Below are positions 29,212 through 38,574 of a DNA stretch of 53,896 nucleotides, one piece after another. Below the pieces are notes generated by a model. It made no database searches and was not told the origin of the DNA. It worked only from the letters and a program-made list of their open reading frames with translations. Made by a program: the position numbers and the translations under genes. This DNA comes from Rhodobacteraceae bacterium WD3A24 (lineage in GTDB: Bacteria; Pseudomonadota; Alphaproteobacteria; Rhodobacterales; Rhodobacteraceae), in NCBI GenBank assembly GCA_002967695.1, contig PUHN01000006.1, positions 1 through 53,896 of the forward strand, read 5' to 3'. Positions within the stretch are counted from its first letter, which is position 1, and every line of letters begins with the position of its first letter.

Positions 29212-31082
29212 CACCCGGCACGGCGCGCATCGCGCTGTCGCAGCGACACAAGCACCAGCGTGAGCCCCGCAGGCGTCATCCCCTCGACTCGCGCCGCCTG
29301 ACCAAGGGTCGCCGGCCGCGCGCGCTCGAGCTTTTCGGTTAACTCGTTCGACAAACCGCTAAGTTCGCGATAGTCGAAATCCTCGGGGATCGCCAAAGCC
29401 TCATCGCGCCGCATAGCTGCGACATCGGCCTCCTGCCGGGCGACATAATTGGCGTAAAGCGCCTCGCGTTCGAGTTGCTCGCGTATCGGCATCGCAACAT
29501 CGGCCAGGGATCGATCCAGCGCCTCCAGGTCCTCGAAGCACACGCTGGGAAAGGCCAGAAGCTCCATCAGAGTGCGCCTGTTGCCATCCTGATTGATCCG
29601 TATCCCGCTCTCCGACGCCTCTTTCGGCGTCACCTTCACGCCGTTGAGCCGTGCGCGCGCCCCTTCAAGCGCCTCGCTTTTCGACTCAAAGGCTGCGCGG
29701 CGCGCCTGCCCGACGCAGCCGACCGTGATACCCAGAGGGGTGAGCCGCTGATCCGCATTGTCCGCCCGCAGCGAAAGGCGGAATTCGGCGCGCGAGGTGA
29801 ACATCCGGTAGGGCTCAGTCACACCCCGCGTGACGAGATCGTCGATCATCACTCCAAGATAGCCATCCGACCGGCTCAAGATCACGGACGCCTCGCCCGT
29901 GATTTTTCGCGCGGCGTTCAGGCCAGCAACCAGCCCCTGCCCGGCTGCCTCCTCATATCCGGTGGTTCCGTTGATCTGGCCCGCGAGGAAAAGGCCAGGA
30001 ACATTGGCCAGCTCGAGGTTCGCGCGCAAGGCACGCGGATCGATGTAATCATATTCCACCGCATAGCCGGGCTGCACGATCCGCGCACTGCCCAATCCCG
30101 AGATGGTGCGGACATACGCCTCCTGCACGTCGCGCGGCAGGGAGGTCGAAATACCATTCGGATAAACCGTGGACTCATCGAGCCCCTCTGGCTCAAGAAA
30201 GATCTGATGCGACTCCTTATCGGAAAACCGCACGATCTTGTCCTCGATCGACGGGCAATAACGCGGCCCCTGGCTTTCGATCCCGCCGCCATACATGGCG
30301 GATCGCTCCAGGTTGTTGCGTATGATGTCATGCGTCTTCGGGTTGGTGTGGGTGATACCGCAGGCGATCTGTCGCGCGGCGGGTCGCGTGTTGAGAAAGG
30401 AAAACATCACCGGCGTCTCATCGCCCGGCTGCCGGTCTAGCACATCCCAGTCGATGGTGGTCCTGTCGAGCCGCGGCGGCGTGCCGGTTTTCAGACGACC
30501 CAAGGCAAGATCGAATTCCTCGATACGCCCCGCGAGACGCTGGGACGGGCCTTCCCCGATGCGCCCGCCTTCATAACGCTCCGACCCGATGTGGATCACC
30601 CCGCGCAAGAAAGTGCCAGTTGTCAGCACAACAGCCCCCGCGGCGATCTCGGTCCCATCACCGAGGACGACGCCCCGCACTTCGCCCTGCCGCATCAGCA
30701 GATCGACGACCTCTCCTTCCACAACGGTGATATTCGGCTGCTCCGCGATCGCCCCCTGAATGCCGCCGCGATAAAGTTGCCGGTCCGCCTGCGCCCGCGG
30801 CCCCTGAACGGCTGGCCCCTTCCGTCGGTTCAAAAGCCGAAACTGGATGCCGGCAGCATCCGCCGCGCGCCCCATGATGCCGTCAAGCGCGTCGATCTCG
30901 CGGACGATATGCCCTTTGCCCAGCCCGCCGATGGCCGGGTTACACGACATCGTTCCGATCATGTCCCGCCTCAGCGTGACGAGGTAAACCTGCGCCCCAA
31001 GGCGCGCGGCCGCCGACGCCGCCTCGGCACCCGCGTGGCCACCGCCCACGACAACAACTCGACCATGTTTCACGTGAAACAT
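29211..31082 (-). CDS. mnmG: MnmG (GidA), tRNA uridine-5-carboxymethylaminomethyl synthase subunit
   Basis: FAD-dependent partner of MnmE that modifies U34 of several tRNAs. The 623-residue product has the dinucleotide-binding motif [13 protein letters not shown] near the N-terminus, the GidA signatures [11 protein letters not shown] and [16 protein letters not shown], and a helical C-terminus. The first six residues, MFHVKH, are encoded by parS site 2. It starts two bases after the mnmE stop and overlaps rsmG. Confidence 0.98.
   Translation of the reverse strand: MFHVKHGRVVVVGGGHAGAEAASAAARLGAQVYLVTLRRDMIGTMSCNPAIGGLGKGHIVREIDALDGIMGRAADAAGIQFRLLNRRKGPAVQGPRAQADRQLYRGGIQGAIAEQPNITVVEGEVVDLLMRQGEVRGVVLGDGTEIAAGAVVLTTGTFLRGVIHIGSERYEGGRIGEGPSQRLAGRIEEFDLALGRLKTGTPPRLDRTTIDWDVLDRQPGDETPVMFSFLNTRPAARQIACGITHTNPKTHDIIRNNLERSAMYGGGIESQGPRYCPSIEDKIVRFSDKESHQIFLEPEGLDESTVYPNGISTSLPRDVQEAYVRTISGLGSARIVQPGYAVEYDYIDPRALRANLELANVPGLFLAGQINGTTGYEEAAGQGLVAGLNAARKITGEASVILSRSDGYLGVMIDDLVTRGVTEPYRMFTSRAEFRLSLRADNADQRLTPLGITVGCVGQARRAAFESKSEALEGARARLNGVKVTPKEASESGIRINQDGNRRTLMELLAFPSVCFEDLEALDRSLADVAMPIREQLEREALYANYVARQEADVAAMRRDEALAIPEDFDYRELSGLSNELTEKLERARPATLGQAARVEGMTPAGLTLVLVSLRQRDARRAG
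31066..31081. promoter_or_regulatory. parS site 2 (at the mnmG start)
   Basis: A second perfect TGTTTCACGTGAAACA, covering codons 1-6 of mnmG and reaching into its start codon. It is 1.9 kb from site 1 and 3.2 kb from the proposed oriC. Confidence 0.97.
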
Positions 31083-31084
31083 CC

Positions 31085-32371
31085 CTACTTGCCGATACAG
31101 AAACTCGCGAAAATCTCGCCGAGCAACTCTTCTACATCCACACGTCCGACCAGGGAATCAAGCGCCCTGAGGGCCTCCCGCAGATCGGCCGCCACAATCT
31201 CCACCGGCGCGCCCTCTTCCGCCAAACGCGTCACCGCCCGGTCCAGAGCCACCGACGCCTTGCGCAGCGCCTCCCTGTGCCGCGCCCGGATCGTCACCCC
31301 TGCACCACTGGCGCGCATGCGGAGCACTTCGCCGATCCGCGCAACGAGATCATCCACCCCGGCGCCCGTCAAGCCCGACACCCCGGCGCCATCTCCGGGC
31401 TCGAGGTCAGACTTGGCCCTCACGACGATATCATCCGAATCAAGGGCCAGGGGCAAGGTCTCATCCCCCTCCCTGAGCGCAATCCGAAGATCAGCCGCCC
31501 GCGCCCGATCAAGCGCGCGCGCCACCCCAAGCCTTTCAACCTGATCCGTGGCCTCTCGCAGGCCCGCGGTGTCGAGAAAGGTCACTGGCAACCCGGCGAG
31601 ATCCATGCGAACCTCCACCACATCGCGGGTTGTCCCCGCGATTTCCGAGGTAATCGCCGCGTCCCGCCCGGCCAGTGTGTTCAGCAATGTCGACTTGCCG
31701 ACATTCGGCCGCCCAATGATCGCGACCTCGAACCCCTCGCGCACCCGCTCGGCACATCTCCCAGCCTCCGCTTCGGCGGCCAGTTCCTCGGCCAGTGCCG
31801 CCAGATCCGCGATCGTCGCCTGGTCCAGCCCGTCTGGAACATCCTCATCGGAGAAATCAATCGACGCCTCGATGAGTGACGCCGCGCGCACAAGTCTCTC
31901 GCGCCAGAGCTCCGCACGCCGACCGATACTGCCGGAGAGAACCCGATAGGCCTGTTTCCTCTGCGCCTCGGTCTCCGCCTCGATCAGGTCGGCCAGGCCT
32001 TCCACCTGCGCCAGGTCGAGGCACCCGTTCATCAACGACCGGCGGGTGAACTCGCCCGCCTCCGCCAGCCGCAGCCCCTCCATCGCCTCCAGCTGGCGAT
32101 GCACGGAATCGACCGACGCGATGCTTCCGTGAAGGCTCAGTTCGACGACCGGCTCGCCGGTAAAGCTGGCGCCCTCCTCAAAGCATGCCACCAGCGCCTG
32201 GTCGATCTCGTCGCCCGCAGAGTCCTTCAGCACACGCAGGCCGAGCCGCCGGGGCGGCGGCAAATCCCCCGCGAGGCGCTGCGCTGCCTCCCAGGCGCGG
32301 GGGCCCGAGATACGCATGACGGCGATGCCCGCCTTGCCGCGCGCACTTGCCAGGGCGAAAATCGTATCCAT
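31085..32371 (-). CDS. mnmE: MnmE (TrmE), tRNA modification GTPase
   Basis: GTPase that with MnmG installs the (carboxymethyl)aminomethyl group at tRNA U34. The 428-residue product has the formyl-folate-binding N-terminus ([18 protein letters not shown]), a G domain with [12 protein letters not shown] and DTAGLR inserted in the helical domain, and the diagnostic C-terminal FCIGK with the essential Cys. Slightly shorter than E. coli MnmE (454). Directly followed by mnmG. Confidence 0.98.
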   Translation of the reverse strand: MDTIFALASARGKAGIAVMRISGPRAWEAAQRLAGDLPPPRRLGLRVLKDSAGDEIDQALVACFEEGASFTGEPVVELSLHGSIASVDSVHRQLEAMEGLRLAEAGEFTRRSLMNGCLDLAQVEGLADLIEAETEAQRKQAYRVLSGSIGRRAELWRERLVRAASLIEASIDFSDEDVPDGLDQATIADLAALAEELAAEAEAGRCAERVREGFEVAIIGRPNVGKSTLLNTLAGRDAAITSEIAGTTRDVVEVRMDLAGLPVTFLDTAGLREATDQVERLGVARALDRARAADLRIALREGDETLPLALDSDDIVVRAKSDLEPGDGAGVSGLTGAGVDDLVARIGEVLRMRASGAGVTIRARHREALRKASVALDRAVTRLAEEGAPVEIVAADLREALRALDSLVGRVDVEELLGEIFASFCIGK

Positions 32372-32396
32372 CCGCGCATGCCGCTCCGGGCGGCCG

Positions 32397-33668
32397 TCAG
32401 GTGTTCATCGATTCGAAAAACTCGGCGTTATTCTTCGTCTGCTTGAGCTTCGACATGAGAAACTCGATGGCATCCGTCGTCCCCATGGGGTTGAGGATTC
32501 GCCGCAGCACGAATGTCTTCTGCAGCTCCGCCTTGTCGACCAGGAGTTCTTCCTTCCGCGTCCCCGATTTGAGGATGTCGATCGCGGGGAACACGCGCCT
32601 GTCGGCGATCTTGCGGTCGAGCACGATTTCCGAGTTGCCCGTTCCCTTGAACTCCTCGAAAATCACTTCGTCCATCCGGCTGCCGGTGTCGATAAGGGCG
32701 GTGGCGATGATCGTCAGGCTGCCGCCCTCCTCGATATTGCGTGCCGCGCCGAAAAACCTCTTGGGCCGCTGCAGCGCGTTGGCGTCCACACCGCCGGTGA
32801 GCACCTTGCCCGAACTTGGGACGACCGTATTGAAGGCGCGGCCAAGCCGGGTGATCGAATCAAGCAGGATCACGACATCGCGTTTGTGCTCCACCAGCCG
32901 CTTGGCCTTTTCGATCACCATCTCGGAGACAGCAACGTGGCGCGAGGCCGGCTCGTCGAAGGTGGAGGAAATGACCTCGCCCTTCACGCTCCGCTGCATG
33001 TCGGTGACCTCCTCGGGCCTCTCGTCAATCAGCAAAACGATGAGATAACAGTCGGAATGATTCTGCTCGATCGAATGCGCGATGTTTTGCATCAGCACCG
33101 TCTTGCCGGTGCGCGGAGGCGCGACGATCAGCGCCCGCTGGCCCTTGCCGAGCGGAGAGACGATGTCGATGATCCGGCCCGACTTGTCCTTGATCGTCGG
33201 GTCCTCGATTTCCATGTGGAAACGCTCATCCGGGTAGAGCGGTGTGAGGTTGTCGAAATGGACCTTGTGACGCGCGCGTTCCGGGGTGTCGAAATTGATC
33301 CCCGTCACCCGCGTCATGCTGAAATAGCGCTCGTTCTCGGCCGGCGCCTGTATAACGCCCTCGATCGTGTCCCCGGTGCGAAGGCTGAAATGGCGGATAA
33401 TGTCGGGCGAGACATAGATGTCGTCCGGTCCCGGCAGATAATTCGCCTCTGGCGAGCGCAAAAAGCCGAAGCCGTCCTGGAGCACGTCGAGCACCCCATC
33501 GCCCGAGATCTCCCACCCCTCTTCGGCGCGCTCCTTGAGGATGGAGAACATCATCTCGCCCTTGCGCATGGACGGGGCGTTTTCGATGTCGAGATCCTCG
33601 GCCATCGCCAGCAGCGACGCCGGACTTTTCGCCTTGAGGTCGGCCAGGTTCAAACGATTTTCGGTCAT
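32397..33668 (-). CDS. rho: Transcription termination factor Rho
   Basis: Hexameric RNA helicase that ends transcription. The 423-residue product has the N-terminal helix bundle ([11 protein letters not shown]), the cold-shock RNA-binding domain with DGFGFLRS, the P-loop [10 protein letters not shown], and the C-terminal secondary-RNA-binding motor. The ATG at 33668 aligns with the family N-terminus; a GTG at 33683 in the same frame would add five residues. Downstream of hemJ across 118 bases; upstream of mnmE. Confidence 0.98.
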   Translation of the reverse strand: MTENRLNLADLKAKSPASLLAMAEDLDIENAPSMRKGEMMFSILKERAEEGWEISGDGVLDVLQDGFGFLRSPEANYLPGPDDIYVSPDIIRHFSLRTGDTIEGVIQAPAENERYFSMTRVTGINFDTPERARHKVHFDNLTPLYPDERFHMEIEDPTIKDKSGRIIDIVSPLGKGQRALIVAPPRTGKTVLMQNIAHSIEQNHSDCYLIVLLIDERPEEVTDMQRSVKGEVISSTFDEPASRHVAVSEMVIEKAKRLVEHKRDVVILLDSITRLGRAFNTVVPSSGKVLTGGVDANALQRPKRFFGAARNIEEGGSLTIIATALIDTGSRMDEVIFEEFKGTGNSEIVLDRKIADRRVFPAIDILKSGTRKEELLVDKAELQKTFVLRRILNPMGTTDAIEFLMSKLKQTKNNAEFFESMNT

Positions 33669-33729
33669 GGTGATATCCGACACCTCTGACGCGGTCGCGT
33701 CCGGGTGTTGCTGTGACAGGAAAACATGC

Positions 33730-33745
33730 GGAGCCGGACGGCTCC
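33730..33745 (-). promoter_or_regulatory. Hairpin in the rho leader
   Basis: A GGAGCC/GGCTCC stem with four-base loop lies about 60 bases upstream of rho, between hemJ and rho. Rho is autoregulated through its leader in other bacteria; that this hairpin takes part is inference. No T-run follows. Confidence 0.35.
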
Positions 33746-33786
33746 CCGCCCCGCCTACAGCGGCGCGGCCGGGCTGTCAACGCGAG

Positions 33787-34236
33787 TCAGAACTTCACCA
33801 CCACAGCGAGAACGATAACCACCATCAGAACCGTCGGAAGCTCGTTCATCATCCGGTAGCGACGCCCGCTGAACTCGTTTTCCCCCACCTCAAACACTTT
33901 CCGGCGGCCGGCGAGCCACATGTGAAAGCCGGTCATGCCAACAATTCCGGCGGTCTTGACCCATGGCCACACCGCCGACCAGTCGACAATTCCGGGGACC
34001 AGCGCCAGCAACAGCCCGAAGACCCAGGTCGAGATCATCGCAGGCGTCATGATCACTCGCAGAAGCTTGTGCTCCATGGTCTGGAACAGCGCGTCGGTCG
34101 GGCTGGCTGTCGTCACCTGCTCGGTGTGATAGACATAAAGCCGGGGCAGATAGAAAAGCCCCGCCATCCAGGCGATCACCGACATGATGTGAAGCGCCTT
34201 CAGCCATGGGTAACTCTCCGCCAGAATCGCGGTCAT
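33787..34236 (-). CDS. hemJ: HemJ, protoporphyrinogen IX oxidase
   Basis: Membrane enzyme of heme/tetrapyrrole synthesis used by many proteobacteria in place of HemG/HemY. The 149-residue product has four hydrophobic helices and the conserved His of LKALHIMSVIAWMAGLFYLPRLY-type sequence near residue 16, plus the Lys/Arg of the helix-2 region (MEHKLLRVIM). AAGGAG precedes the ATG. It is the gene immediately left of the proposed oriC and the first of the hemJ-to-parB run. Confidence 0.95.
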   Translation of the reverse strand: MTAILAESYPWLKALHIMSVIAWMAGLFYLPRLYVYHTEQVTTASPTDALFQTMEHKLLRVIMTPAMISTWVFGLLLALVPGIVDWSAVWPWVKTAGIVGMTGFHMWLAGRRKVFEVGENEFSGRRYRMMNELPTVLMVVIVLAVVVKF

Positions 34237-34269
34237 CCGTCGGCTCCTTCCTTGCCTCTATCTATATTA

Positions 34270-34283
34270 CCTTTCATGAAAGG
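34270..34283. repeat. 14-bp perfect palindrome upstream of hemJ
   Basis: CCTTTCATGAAAGG, perfectly self-complementary, lies 34 bases upstream of the hemJ start and just upstream of the minus-strand TAATAT that could be its -10. This placement suits an operator for hemJ or a protein-binding site of oriC. Confidence 0.55.
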
Positions 34284-34302
34284 GAAATGATGATGCAGAA
34301 GG

Positions 34303-34340
34303 GGCTGTGGACGGGGTGGATTATACATCATCCCACAGCC
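34303..34340. repeat. Inverted repeat GGCTGTGG/CCACAGCC in oriC
   Basis: Arms at 34303-34310 and 34333-34340, 22 bases apart, with an inner GGAT/ATCC pair. Each arm carries a TGTGG core like a degenerate DnaA box. Confidence 0.45.
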
Positions 34341-34458
34341 TTATCCCGCAGCAGACGGGATGTTGACGATCCTGTGCATGACTCTGAACAGAGGGTGAAT
34401 ATCTGAATAAAATCCTTTTGTAACAATATGTTGTATTGAGAACTATCGTAATCCGGAT

Positions 34459-34467
34459 TGTGGATAA
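34459..34467 (-). promoter_or_regulatory. Perfect DnaA box
   Basis: TGTGGATAA, the reverse complement of the strong box TTATCCACA, sits at the right edge of the AT-rich stretch of the proposed oriC. Confidence 0.85.
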
Positions 34468-34525
34468 CGTTGACATATCTCGAGCTGAACGGGCCTTTCC
34501 ACATATTGGGCATCCGGCTTTTCCG

Positions 34526-34639
34526 CTGTGGGCAAGATCCGTGGCCTCTGGGGGCCGGCAGTGCGTGGCTTTCCTTGGCCAGAGAGGTGGTATAGCTGTG
34601 CCCCTGTCGTCATCCGCTTTCCCGCCGTCTTGCCCACAG
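34526..34639. repeat. Perfect 12-bp inverted repeat in oriC
   Basis: CTGTGGGCAAGA (34526-34537) and TCTTGCCCACAG (34628-34639) are exact reverse complements 90 bases apart. Both contain TTGCCCACA, two mismatches from the DnaA consensus. Confidence 0.7.
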
Positions 34640-34649
34640 GGTTGTTCAC

Positions 34650-35249
34650 GTGTCTGAAAGAATCGTTCTGGCCTCCGCATCGCCGATCCGGGCCTCGCTG
34701 CTCGAGGGTGCTGGCGTGCAGATCGAGGTGTGCCCGGCCCGCATCGACGAGGAAGCGCTGAAATCCGCGATGATGGCCGAGGGGGCTGTGCCGCGCGATC
34801 TCGCCGACGCGCTGGCCGAGGGCAAGGCGCGCAAGATCTCCGGCAAGTTTTCATCGGCCTTTGTCATCGGTTGCGATCAGGTGCTCGAACATGACGGGGT
34901 CGTCCTGTCCAAACCGGCCGATATCAGCCAGGCGCGCGCGCAGCTCATGGCAATGCGCGGCAATCGGCACCGTCTGTTTTCGTCCGCGGTCATCTATCAG
35001 GAGGGCGCGCCGATCTGGCGCCATATCGGCGAGGTCCGGCTGACCATGCGCGCCTTTTCCGATGCTTATCTCGACAGCTACCTTGCGCGGAACTGGCCGC
35101 AGGTGGGCGAAAGCGTCGGCGCCTACCGGCTCGAGGAGGAGGGCGTGCGGCTGTTCTCGCGCATCGAGGGGCAGTACTTTCATGTTCTGGGGATTCCGTT
35201 GCTGGAGATTTTGAATTATCTCTCGTTGCGGGGAGTGATCGAGGCATGA
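34650..35249 (+). CDS. maf: Maf-like nucleoside triphosphate pyrophosphatase
   Basis: House-cleaning pyrophosphatase acting on dTTP/UTP or modified nucleotides. The 199-residue product has the family N-terminus VLASASPIRASLL, the conserved IGCDQVLEHDG region and VGAYRLEEEG. The start is GTG with no strong ribosome-binding sequence; the GTG immediately follows a DnaA-like TTGTTCACG. Overlaps aroE by ATGA; first gene right of oriC. Subtype (YhdE or YceF) not certain. Confidence 0.94.
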   Translation: MSERIVLASASPIRASLLEGAGVQIEVCPARIDEEALKSAMMAEGAVPRDLADALAEGKARKISGKFSSAFVIGCDQVLEHDGVVLSKPADISQARAQLMAMRGNRHRLFSSAVIYQEGAPIWRHIGEVRLTMRAFSDAYLDSYLARNWPQVGESVGAYRLEEEGVRLFSRIEGQYFHVLGIPLLEILNYLSLRGVIEA

Positions 35250-36079
35250 GCGAGACAATACCCCTTGCCGGCGTCATCGGGCGGCCGATCGCGCACAGCC
35301 GCTCGCCGGCGCTGCATGCGCACTGGCTCAAGACCTATCGGATCGCCGGGTATTATGTCCCGCTCGATGTCGGCCAGTCCGATCTCGCCGATGTCCTCGC
35401 AATGTTGCCCAGGATGGGCTTTGTCGGGGTCAACATCACGATACCGCACAAGGAATCGGCCCTGCATCTGTCAAATTTCGTCAGCGATCGCGCGGCTCTG
35501 ATCGGTGCGGCCAACACGCTCATCTTCCGCGATGATGGCTCGATTCAGGCCGATAACACCGATGGTTACGGCTTCATCGCCAATCTCAGGCAGAATGCCC
35601 CGCAATGGGATGCCACCGCGGGGCCCGCGGCGGTGCTTGGCGCGGGCGGCGCGGCGCGCGCGGTCGTCTCCGCCCTCATTCAGGAAGGCGCGCCGGAAAT
35701 ACGGCTCGCCAATCGCAGCCGGGCGCGCGCCGATGGGCTCAAATCCGATTTCGGGGGCCGGGTGCAGGTTTATGAATGGGTCCGGGCCGCCGAGATGCTC
35801 GATGGCGCCGCGACCGTGGTGAACACCACGTCGCTGGGCATGACCGGCAAGCCGGAGCTGGGCGTCCGGCTCGATGCGCTGGGGGCACACGCGACGGTGT
35901 GCGATCTGGTCTATACGCCGCTGCGCACCGGGTTTCTCCAGCGGGCAGAGGCGATGGGCTGCACCACGGTGGACGGCCTCGGCATGCTGCTTCATCAGGC
36001 TGCGCCAGGGTTCGAGCGCTGGTTCGGCACGCGGCCTTCGGTCGATGACTCGGCACGCGCGGCGGTGCTCGGGCAATGA
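35246..36079 (+). CDS. aroE: Shikimate dehydrogenase
   Basis: NADPH-dependent reduction of 3-dehydroshikimate in aromatic amino-acid synthesis. The 277-residue product shows GVIGRPIAHSRSPALH, the catalytic-Lys motif NITIPHKES, the Asp in DNTDGYG, and the nucleotide loop LGAGGAARAVV. Member of the maf-aroE-coaE-dnaQ run with overlapping ends. Confidence 0.98.
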   Translation: MSETIPLAGVIGRPIAHSRSPALHAHWLKTYRIAGYYVPLDVGQSDLADVLAMLPRMGFVGVNITIPHKESALHLSNFVSDRAALIGAANTLIFRDDGSIQADNTDGYGFIANLRQNAPQWDATAGPAAVLGAGGAARAVVSALIQEGAPEIRLANRSRARADGLKSDFGGRVQVYEWVRAAEMLDGAATVVNTTSLGMTGKPELGVRLDALGAHATVCDLVYTPLRTGFLQRAEAMGCTTVDGLGMLLHQAAPGFERWFGTRPSVDDSARAAVLGQ

Positions 36080-36681
36080 GCCGCCCCTTCGTACTGGGGC
36101 TGACCGGATCGGTCGCCATGGGAAAATCCACCACGGCAACCATGTTCGCCGAGGAGGGCGTGCCTGTCTGGGATGCCGATGCGGCCGTCCACCGGCTTTA
36201 CGCACGCGGCGGCGCGGGTGTCGCGGCTGTTGCCGAGCTGTGCCCCGAGGCGGTGCGTGACGGCGCCGTCGATCGCGAGGCGCTGCGCGCTTGGCTCGGC
36301 GCGGCCTCCGATCGATTCGCGGCGCTGGAGGCTGCGATTCACCCGCTGGTGGCGGCCGATCGCACCGCCTTTCTGGAGACACATGCCACCCGCGGCACGC
36401 CACTGGTCGTGCTCGACATGCCCCTGTTGTTCGAGACAGGCGGCGAGAATCTGGTCGATGCGGTGGCCGTGGCGACCACGGCGACCGAGACGCAGCGCGC
36501 GCGGGTGCTCGACCGCCCCGGCATGACCGAGGCGGCTTTCGAGACGATCCGCGCCCGTCAGACGCCCGATGCCGAAAAACGCGCGCGCGCCGACTACATC
36601 ATCGAGACCGACAGCTTCGAATCAGCCCGCGCGGCCGTCAGACGGATCATCGCCGCGCTCACGGAGGACAGGGATGCGTGA
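36076..36681 (+). CDS. coaE: Dephospho-CoA kinase
   Basis: Last step of coenzyme A synthesis. The 201-residue product has the P-loop GLTGSVAMGKSTT, DADAAVH and the VLDMPLLFETG motif. Overlaps aroE by four and dnaQ by eight bases. Confidence 0.97.
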   Translation: MSRPFVLGLTGSVAMGKSTTATMFAEEGVPVWDADAAVHRLYARGGAGVAAVAELCPEAVRDGAVDREALRAWLGAASDRFAALEAAIHPLVAADRTAFLETHATRGTPLVVLDMPLLFETGGENLVDAVAVATTATETQRARVLDRPGMTEAAFETIRARQTPDAEKRARADYIIETDSFESARAAVRRIIAALTEDRDA

Positions 36682-37372
36682 AATCGTTCTCGATACCGAG
36701 ACGACAGGGTTCGAGCCCGAGGAGGGCCATCGCATTGTCGAGATCGGCGCGGTGGAGATGGCCAATCACATGCCCACCCGCCGTGTCTTCCACAAATATC
36801 TCGACCCGCAGCGTCCGATGCCAAACGAGGCCTTTGAGGTTCATGGTCTGGGCGATGATTTTCTCAGGGGCCAGCCGCTATTCGAACAGATCGCCGAGGA
36901 ATTCATGGAGTTTGTCGGCGACGCCCGGCTGGTAATCCACAATGCCGCTTTTGACATGAAATTTCTCAATTTCGAACTGGGTCGGACCGGTCGGCCGGTG
37001 CTTCCGATGGAGCGCGCGCTCGACACCCTCGCGCTGGCGCGGCGGCGGTTTCCGGGTGCGCCGGCGTCGCTTGACGCGCTGTGCCGGCGCTTCGGCATCG
37101 ACAACGCCGCGCGCGAAAAGCACGGCGCGCTGCTGGACTCAGAGATCCTCGCCGAGGTCTATCTGGAACTCATCGGCGGCCGGCAGCCCGATTTCGGCCT
37201 TGGCCCAAGCATCTCAGTTCAGGCGCAGACGCCGGGCGAGGCTGCCACCGGCTGGCGCCCCCGCCGCCGGCCCGAGCCGCTGCCGTCGCGCATTACCGAA
37301 GCGGAGGCACGCGCCCATGCCCGCCTTGTCGAGGCGCTGGGCGAGGGCGCCGTCTGGCGGCGCTACCTCTGA
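36674..37372 (+). CDS. dnaQ: DNA polymerase III epsilon subunit (proofreading exonuclease)
   Basis: 3'-5' exonuclease of the replicative polymerase. The 232-residue product has the DEDDh motifs: DTETTG near the N-terminus, EIGAVEM, HNAAFDMKFL and HGALLDSEILAEVYLEL. The ATG at 36674 lies within the coaE end and follows AGGACAGGG; it gives the standard N-terminus MREIVLDTETTG. The C-terminal tail is the polymerase-binding part. Convergent with secB, four bases between stops. Confidence 0.97.
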   Translation: MREIVLDTETTGFEPEEGHRIVEIGAVEMANHMPTRRVFHKYLDPQRPMPNEAFEVHGLGDDFLRGQPLFEQIAEEFMEFVGDARLVIHNAAFDMKFLNFELGRTGRPVLPMERALDTLALARRRFPGAPASLDALCRRFGIDNAAREKHGALLDSEILAEVYLELIGGRQPDFGLGPSISVQAQTPGEAATGWRPRRRPEPLPSRITEAEARAHARLVEALGEGAVWRRYL

Positions 37373-37376
37373 GGGC

Positions 37377-37916
37377 TCAGGTCACCGGCGATCCGGTATC
37401 GGCCTGACCGCCCTCCTTTTTCAATGCGACCTGGCGCTGGACCTCCTGCTTGTAGAGGGCGAGGAAGTCCACGTTGTCGAGATTGAGCGGGGGAAAGCCG
37501 CCGTCGCGGGTGACATCGCTGACGATCCGGCGGACGAAGGGAAAGAGCATCCGCGGGCACTCGATCAGCAGATAGGGGTGAAGCTGCTCCTGCGGGACGT
37601 TCTCGATCTGGAAGACGCCGCCATATTCCAGCTCCAGCAGGAACAGATCCTGCTGATCGGACTTGTTGCGCGACTGCACCTTGAACTTGGTGATGATCTC
37701 GTACTGGCCTTCCGTCTCGCGCCGGCGTGCATCCAGGCTGACCTGAACCTGTATGTCGGGCTTCATGTTCGCCGCCTGCAGGTTTTTCTGGGCCACGACG
37801 TTCTCGAAGGACAGGTCGCGGATATACTGCGCGAGGATCTTCATCGACGCCTGCGCCTGTTGTTCTGTCTGCTGCGGCGTCTGACCGCCATCCGCGCCGT
37901 TGTCGCTCTCGGCCAT
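37377..37916 (-). CDS. secB: SecB, protein-export chaperone
   Basis: Tetrameric chaperone holding precursors unfolded for SecA. The 179-residue product has the SecB core (IRDLSFENVVAQKNL to LLIECPRMLFPFVRRIVSDVTRDGGFPPLNLDN-type sequence) with acidic/Gln-rich ends typical of alphaproteobacteria. The ATG at 37916 follows GGGAGATCC; an upstream in-frame start at 37955 is less likely. Lies 60 bases after fxsA. Confidence 0.97.
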   Translation of the reverse strand: MAESDNGADGGQTPQQTEQQAQASMKILAQYIRDLSFENVVAQKNLQAANMKPDIQVQVSLDARRRETEGQYEIITKFKVQSRNKSDQQDLFLLELEYGGVFQIENVPQEQLHPYLLIECPRMLFPFVRRIVSDVTRDGGFPPLNLDNVDFLALYKQEVQRQVALKKEGGQADTGSPVT

Positions 37917-37976
37917 TTGGATCTCCCGGAAATGTGGCGTTGTTCGCGCTGTCAATATCAGGTTGCGTCAGGCCGC

Positions 37977-38468
37977 TCAATGCCGTGTGCGGCTCTCGGG
38001 CAGATGGGTGGGCCGTTTCGGCGCGGGCTCGTCATCGGGCGAGACCTCGTACTCGCCCTCGATGATGTCGTCATTGCCCGGGCGGCCTGGCCCGCGCCGG
38101 TGATGGCCGCCGGCGACATGCACGCTGCCGTGACGCGCGGCGAGCGTGCGCAACCCCGCGCGCACGGGCGGCAGCAGCAACAAAAGCCCCAGCGTATCGG
38201 TGAAAAACCCCGGCAGGATCAACAGAAGCGCCCCGATCATCACCAGCGCCGAGTCCACCAGCGGGCGCGCCGGATCCTGGGCGCGGTCGAGCGCCTCGCG
38301 CAGCGCCGCCGGCGTGCGCTGCCCCTGCAGCCGGATGATCGCCAGCCCGGCGACGCCCCCCAGGATGACGAGCGCCAGCGTCGGCCAGAGCGTCAGCCAG
38401 CCGCCGACGGTGACGAAAAGCGCGATTTCCACCAGTGGCAACACCACCAGCAGTACGAACAGCCACAT
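37977..38468 (-). CDS. fxsA: FxsA family membrane protein
   Basis: Small cytoplasmic-membrane protein; E. coli FxsA relieves exclusion of phage T7 by F plasmids, its normal role is unknown. The 163-residue product has three to four hydrophobic segments (about 1-25, 27-43, 75-103) and a charged cytoplasmic tail. The start at 38468 with GGAGAAAT upstream gives the typical MWLFVLLVVLPLVEIALF opening. Probably co-transcribed with secB. Confidence 0.93.
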   Translation of the reverse strand: MWLFVLLVVLPLVEIALFVTVGGWLTLWPTLALVILGGVAGLAIIRLQGQRTPAALREALDRAQDPARPLVDSALVMIGALLLILPGFFTDTLGLLLLLPPVRAGLRTLAARHGSVHVAGGHHRRGPGRPGNDDIIEGEYEVSPDDEPAPKRPTHLPESRTRH

Positions 38469-38574
38469 ATCAATTTCTCCCGCTTGCCGAGTCCTGTGGT
38501 GGACTTGCCCGGACACGCACCTTACATAAGGGCCTCATGACTGATACCAACCCTCCTGTGACACCGAGGTTACG

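Larger units (their letters stand above)
34237..34649. other. Probable chromosomal replication origin (oriC)
   Basis: A 413-base gene-free region between divergent hemJ and maf, within the par/mnm/rho cluster that flanks oriC in many alphaproteobacteria. It contains one perfect DnaA box in reverse (TGTGGATAA, 34459-34467) and 8/9 matches at 34373-34381 (reverse, TGTGCATGA) and 34495-34503 (CTTTCCACA). Weaker copies include TTGCCCACA at 34527-34535 (reverse) and 34630-34638. Bases about 34398-34446 are strongly AT-rich and could unwind; an IHF-like CAA-N4-TTG lies at about 34424-34433. No GC-skew calculation was possible. Confidence 0.82.
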
